Positions 6,172 through 8,677 of a stretch of DNA of 8,677 nucleotides are shown piece after piece. The DNA lies in assembly GCA_014376425.1 (NCBI GenBank), contig JACMRO010000219.1, positions 1 to 8,677 of the forward strand, written 5' to 3'. The notes under the pieces were generated by a model. It made no database searches and had not been told where the DNA came from. It worked only from the letters and a program-made list of their open reading frames with translations. A program made the translations under genes and the position numbers. How positions within the stretch are numbered: position 1 is the first letter of the stretch; each line of letters begins with the position of its first letter. This DNA is from Rubritepida sp. (GTDB taxonomy: Bacteria; Pseudomonadota; Alphaproteobacteria; Acetobacterales; Acetobacteraceae).

Positions 6172-7806
6172 ATGGCACGGTTCGTATTCATTACCGGTGG
6201 CGTGGTCTCCTCGCTCGGAAAAGGCATTGCAGCGGCGTCGCTCGGCGCGCTGCTACAGGCACGCGGCTATCGGGTGCGGCTGCGCAAACTCGATCCCTAT
6301 CTCAACGTCGACCCAGGCACGATGTCGCCCTACCAGCATGGCGAGGTCTTCGTCACCGATGACGGGGCGGAGACCGATCTCGATCTCGGCCATTACGAGC
6401 GTTTCACCGGCGTGCATGCCAGCCGCGCGGATAATTGGACCACCGGGCGGCTGTATTCCGAGGTGATCGCGAAGGAACGGCGAGGCGAGTATCTCGGCGC
6501 CACCGTCCAGGTCATCCCGCATATCACCGACGCGATCAAGGAAGCCGTGGTCGCCGACACCGACTCCTACGACTTCGTCCTGGTCGAGGTTGGCGGAACG
6601 GTGGGCGACATCGAGTCGCTGCCCTTCCTCGAAGCCATTCGCCAGTTGGGCAACGAACTCGGCAACACCCGCAGCCTGTTCGTGCACCTGACCCTGGTGC
6701 CGTGGATCCCGGCCGCGGGCGAGCTGAAGACCAAGCCCACCCAGCACAGCGTGAAGGAGCTGCTGGGCCAGGGCATCCAGCCTGCCATCCTGCTCTGCCG
6801 CTGCGACCGGCCGATCCCGGAGAATGAGCGCCGGAAGATCGCCCTGTTTTGCAACGTGCGGCCTGAATCGGTGATCCCCGCGCTGGACGCCCGCAGCATC
6901 TACGAGGTGCCGCTGGCCTATCATCGTGAGGGGCTGGATCGCGAGGTTCTCCGCCACTTCAACCTCAGCATCTATGGCGAGCCCGACGTGTCGGCCTGGG
7001 AGCATATCGTGGGCCGCATCACCGCGCCGGAGGGCGAGGTGACCATCGCGGTGGTGGGCAAGTACACTGGCCTGCTGGACGCGTATAAAAGCCTGAACGA
7101 GGCGCTGGCGCATGGCGGCATCGCGCATAACACCCGGGTGCGGCTGGACTGGGTTGACAGCGCCATCTTCGAAAACGACCAGGAAGCGGTGCGGCGGCTT
7201 GAGAATGTGCATGGCATCCTGGTTCCCGGCGGGTTTGGCGAGCGTGGCACCGAGGGCAAGATCGAGGCGGTGCGATTCGCCCGCGAGCGGAAAATCCCCT
7301 TCTTCGGCATCTGCTTCGGGATGCAGATGGCCGTGATCGAAGCCTCCAGGAACCTGTTGAAAATTGCCGGCGCGTCGAGCACCGAGTTCGGCCCCTGCCC
7401 CGAGCCGGTGGTAGGCCTGCTGACCGAATGGGCGCGCGGCAACCAGCGGGAGTTGCGCGCGGCTGATGGCGATTTGGGCGGCACCATGCGGCTCGGCCAG
7501 TACCCCGCCGCGCTGGCCGAGGGGTCGCTGGTGCGGGCGGTGTATGATGGCGCGCCGGTGATCCAGGAGCGGCATCGGCACCGCTACGAGGTCAACGTGG
7601 CCTACAAGGATCGTTTGGAGGGGGTGGGCCTGCGCTTCTCCGGCATGTCGCCCGATGGGGTGCTGCCGGAGATCGTGGAAATCCCTGACCATCCTTGGTT
7701 CATCGGCGTGCAGTACCACCCGGAGCTGAAGAGCAAGCCGTTCGAGCCGCACCCGCTGTTCGCGGGCTTCGTGGGGGCGGCGGTGAAGCAGGCGCGGCTG
7801 GTCTAG
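6172..7806 (+). CDS. pyrG: CTP synthase (glutamine-hydrolysing)
   Basis: PyrG makes CTP from UTP, ATP and glutamine in the cytoplasm, the last step of pyrimidine nucleotide synthesis. The product is 544 residues, the normal length, and complete. The synthetase domain begins with FVFITGGVVSSLGKG (P-loop at 9-18, Lys17), followed by LDPYLNVDPGTMSPYQHGEV (40-59), metal-site Asp71 and Glu139 (VEVGGTVGDIES), and GELKTKPTQHSVKELL. The C-terminal glutaminase domain has the PGGFGERG oxyanion strand, nucleophile Cys381 in GICFGMQ, and His516 and Glu518 in QYHPELKSKPFEPHPLF, completing the catalytic triad. In many alphaproteobacteria the upstream neighbours are tpiA-secG; here an unrelated exported protein precedes it. 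The leader holds two hairpins. Downstream, the ribosome binding site of the next gene overlaps the pyrG stop, so the two are likely co-transcribed. Confidence 0.98.
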   Translation: MARFVFITGGVVSSLGKGIAAASLGALLQARGYRVRLRKLDPYLNVDPGTMSPYQHGEVFVTDDGAETDLDLGHYERFTGVHASRADNWTTGRLYSEVIAKERRGEYLGATVQVIPHITDAIKEAVVADTDSYDFVLVEVGGTVGDIESLPFLEAIRQLGNELGNTRSLFVHLTLVPWIPAAGELKTKPTQHSVKELLGQGIQPAILLCRCDRPIPENERRKIALFCNVRPESVIPALDARSIYEVPLAYHREGLDREVLRHFNLSIYGEPDVSAWEHIVGRITAPEGEVTIAVVGKYTGLLDAYKSLNEALAHGGIAHNTRVRLDWVDSAIFENDQEAVRRLENVHGILVPGGFGERGTEGKIEAVRFARERKIPFFGICFGMQMAVIEASRNLLKIAGASSTEFGPCPEPVVGLLTEWARGNQRELRAADGDLGGTMRLGQYPAALAEGSLVRAVYDGAPVIQERHRHRYEVNVAYKDRLEGVGLRFSGMSPDGVLPEIVEIPDHPWFIGVQYHPELKSKPFEPHPLFAGFVGAAVKQARLV

Positions 7807-7810
7807 AGGA
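7805..7810 (+). promoter_or_regulatory. Ribosome binding site of the low-GC gene
   Basis: AGAGGA, seven bases before ATG 7818, overlaps the last two bases of the pyrG TAG stop. It is one of the best Shine-Dalgarno matches in the window and supports real translation of the following frame. Confidence 0.7.
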
Positions 7811-7817
7811 AACACAC

Positions 7818-8189
7818 ATGGAAATTTACAGTTCGGCTCGTCTACGTTCTGGAATTAAATACACTCTGTTACAGGCGACCCCGCTACGAAGAGGCCGCGA
7901 TTTAGGACTAGTTAGTCCAGACGCTGTTAATTCTGGGAGTACCTCTAATTTTGTTGGAAAATTAGCCGAAACTCGCAAATTTAAATCGCTTAACGTTCAT
8001 TTTACAATGTGGGAGCCCTTAGGACTTAAGGGCTCTTACTCAGTTACACTTACGTTGACCGCTGCTGACATAGGAGCTTTGGTGGAGGCGGCCACGGGCG
8101 ATCCTCTTTTAGCCGACCATGTTTATAAGAAAAGTCGGCAAAAGCCTGGACAACATTGGTTTATCCAGGGCCTGGTAGGCGAAACCTAA
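7818..8189 (+). CDS. Low-GC gene of unknown function between pyrG and kdsA
   Basis: I do not recognise this 123-residue product. It has no signal peptide or clear membrane helix. The N-terminal third is basic (SSARLRSGIKY, LRRGRDLG). The middle (KSLNVHFTMWEPLG, then GSYSVTLTLT) looks like beta strands, followed by a likely helix AADIGALVEAATG and a basic tail (YKKSRQKPGQHWF). Coding status is supported by the strong ribosome binding site, an ATG start, a TAA stop one base before the kdsA ATG, and tight packing. By hand count the gene is about 46% G+C, with 39% at third positions, while its neighbours are near 70% overall and much higher at third positions. It uses five TTA and three CTA leucine codons plus AGA. 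This suggests recent transfer or an unusual constraint. Several inverted repeats lie within it. A role linked to CTP or KDO metabolism cannot be claimed from position alone. Confidence 0.75.
   Translation: MEIYSSARLRSGIKYTLLQATPLRRGRDLGLVSPDAVNSGSTSNFVGKLAETRKFKSLNVHFTMWEPLGLKGSYSVTLTLTAADIGALVEAATGDPLLADHVYKKSRQKPGQHWFIQGLVGET
7905..7918. repeat. Dyad GGACTA/TAGTCC in the low-GC gene
   Basis: The 14-base dyad GGACTAGTTAGTCC is perfect over six-base arms with a two-base centre. Its left arm overlaps TTAGGACT (7902-7909), which recurs at 8019-8026 across the left arm and loop of the 8013-8035 hairpin. Confidence 0.5.
7945..7965. repeat. Perfect 8-bp hairpin in the low-GC gene
   Basis: The arms are CTAATTTT (7945-7952) and AAAATTAG (7958-7965), with the five-base loop GTTGG. 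It codes for part of SNFVGKLA, so it lies wholly inside the reading frame. Confidence 0.55.
8013..8035. repeat. Perfect 9-bp hairpin in the low-GC gene
   Basis: The arms are GAGCCCTTA (8013-8021) and TAAGGGCTC (8027-8035), with the five-base loop GGACT. A further G-U pair can be added at the base. It is followed by TTAC rather than a T-run, so termination is not implied. Confidence 0.6.
8106..8144. repeat. 11-bp inverted repeat with one bulged base
   Basis: CTTTT and GCCGAC (8106-8110 and 8112-8117, with A8111 bulged) pair with GTCGGC and AAAAG (8134-8144), enclosing a 16-nt AT-rich loop. It lies 46 nt upstream of the kdsA start, inside the low-GC gene. Confidence 0.5.
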
Positions 8190-8190
8190 A

Positions 8191-8677
8191 ATGAACTTTA
8201 AGACCATCCTTATTAATAACCTGACCATTGGCAACGTACTGCCGCTCACCTTCATCTGCGGTCCCTGCCAGATCGAGAGCCGCGCGCATGCGCTGGAAAT
8301 GGCCCAGGCGTTGGCGGAGATGGCACGCGAGGCCGCCGTCGGTCTCATCTACAAGTCCAGCTTCGACAAGGCCAACCGCACGAGCGTGCATGCCGCCCGC
8401 GGGATCGGCATGGCCGAGGGCCTGGCGATCCTGGCCGAAATCCGCGAGACAACGGGCCTGCCCACGCTGACCGATGTCCACACCGCCGATCAATGCGCAG
8501 CCGTGGCCGAAGCGGTGGACGTGCTGCAGATCCCCGCCTTCCTGTCCCGCCAGACAGCCCTGCTGCTCGCCGCCGGCGAAACCGGCGCCGCCATCAACGT
8601 CAAGAAAGGCCAGTTCCTGGCACCCTGGGACATGGCCAACGTCGCCGCCAAGATCGCATCCACCGGCAACACCCGCA
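8191..8677 (+). CDS. kdsA: 3-deoxy-8-phosphooctulonate (KDO8P) synthase, 3' end missing
   Basis: KdsA condenses phosphoenolpyruvate with arabinose 5-phosphate to give KDO 8-phosphate, the precursor of the inner-core LPS sugar KDO. The window shows 162 residues of roughly 280. Visible motifs are CGPCQIES (23-30), YKSSFDKANRTS (54-65), LTDVH (93-97), LQIPAFLSRQT (112-122) and INVKKGQFLAPWD (135-147). Cys26 corresponds to the metal-ligand Cys of the Aquifex-type enzyme, where E. coli has Asn, so this is the metal-dependent class. The remaining metal ligands lie beyond the window. The family's usual RQTDLL reads RQTALL here (Ala123). The first 17 codons are about 37% G+C, like the preceding gene, and then normal composition resumes. 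The start is ATG 8191, one base after the upstream stop, with only a weak Shine-Dalgarno (TAGG 8176-8179), so translation is probably coupled. Confidence 0.93.
   Translation, partial: MNFKTILINNLTIGNVLPLTFICGPCQIESRAHALEMAQALAEMAREAAVGLIYKSSFDKANRTSVHAARGIGMAEGLAILAEIRETTGLPTLTDVHTADQCAAVAEAVDVLQIPAFLSRQTALLLAAGETGAAINVKKGQFLAPWDMANVAAKIASTGNTR

Noticed and set aside
6003..6362. ATG frame before pyrG running into its coding region
   Set aside because: It overlaps the first 190 bases of pyrG in another frame, is Arg/Ala-rich, and has no good ribosome binding site.
6253..7815. Long open frame on the minus strand opposite pyrG
   Set aside because: It is an antisense shadow of a GC-rich gene. 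The product is rich in Arg, His, Gln and Gly, shows no motif, and pyrG is unmistakable on the other strand.
8013..8045. Intrinsic terminator inside the low-GC gene
   Set aside because: The 9-bp stem is strong but is followed by TTACTCAG with no T-run, and it would cut off the kdsA transcript.
8106..8129. Possible promoter for kdsA (TATAAG at 8124-8129)
   Set aside because: The nearest -35-like element is only about 12 bases upstream, so the spacing does not support a sigma-70 promoter.

Overview
The window is GC-rich (roughly 68-70% by eye) and reads like a member of the Rhodospirillales, most likely Acetobacteraceae. The evidence is an alphaproteobacterial flagellar set (FlgK, FlgL, FlbT, a DUF1217 protein), an S21 protein of the alphaproteobacterial type, and a pyrG-kdsA pair as found in many alphaproteobacteria. 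This placement comes from gene content and remembered protein style, not from a search. Every gene I can support is on the + strand, and I see no tRNA, rRNA, CRISPR array or insertion sequence.

Layout. Positions 1-3672 are the end of a flagellar operon: flgK (5' end missing), flgL overlapping it by one base, a 145-nt gap with an inverted repeat, flbT from a TTG start, and a DUF1217 gene one base further on. FlgK and FlgL form the hook-filament junction, FlbT acts on flagellin mRNA, and DUF1217 proteins are encoded in alphaproteobacterial flagellar clusters. After 33 nt comes an AbrB-family membrane protein (3706-4758), probably unrelated to motility. Next is rpsU (4884-5087), whose intrinsic terminator at 5111-5140 lies inside the signal-peptide codons of a following exported protein of unknown function (5084-5989). 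That protein appears to start at a CTG overlapping the rpsU stop codon. A 182-nt leader with two hairpins precedes pyrG (CTP synthase, 6172-7806).

The most unusual part is 7807-8240. A 123-codon reading frame (7818-8189) is fitted between pyrG and kdsA with a good ribosome binding site and one base of spacing to the kdsA start. It is only about 46% G+C by hand count, with third positions about 39% G+C, and its codon use is unlike anything else here. I do not recognise its product. It also holds several perfect or near-perfect inverted repeats with 6 to 11 paired bases. The low-GC character continues into the first 17 codons of kdsA and then stops. This looks like a foreign or specially constrained segment inside a housekeeping operon, and is the best candidate for something new. 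kdsA (metal-dependent KDO8P synthase) runs off the right end.

Together the right half pairs nucleotide supply and LPS sugar synthesis: CTP made by PyrG is used to activate KDO, whose phosphate precursor is made by KdsA. The unknown gene sits between them and is probably co-transcribed.
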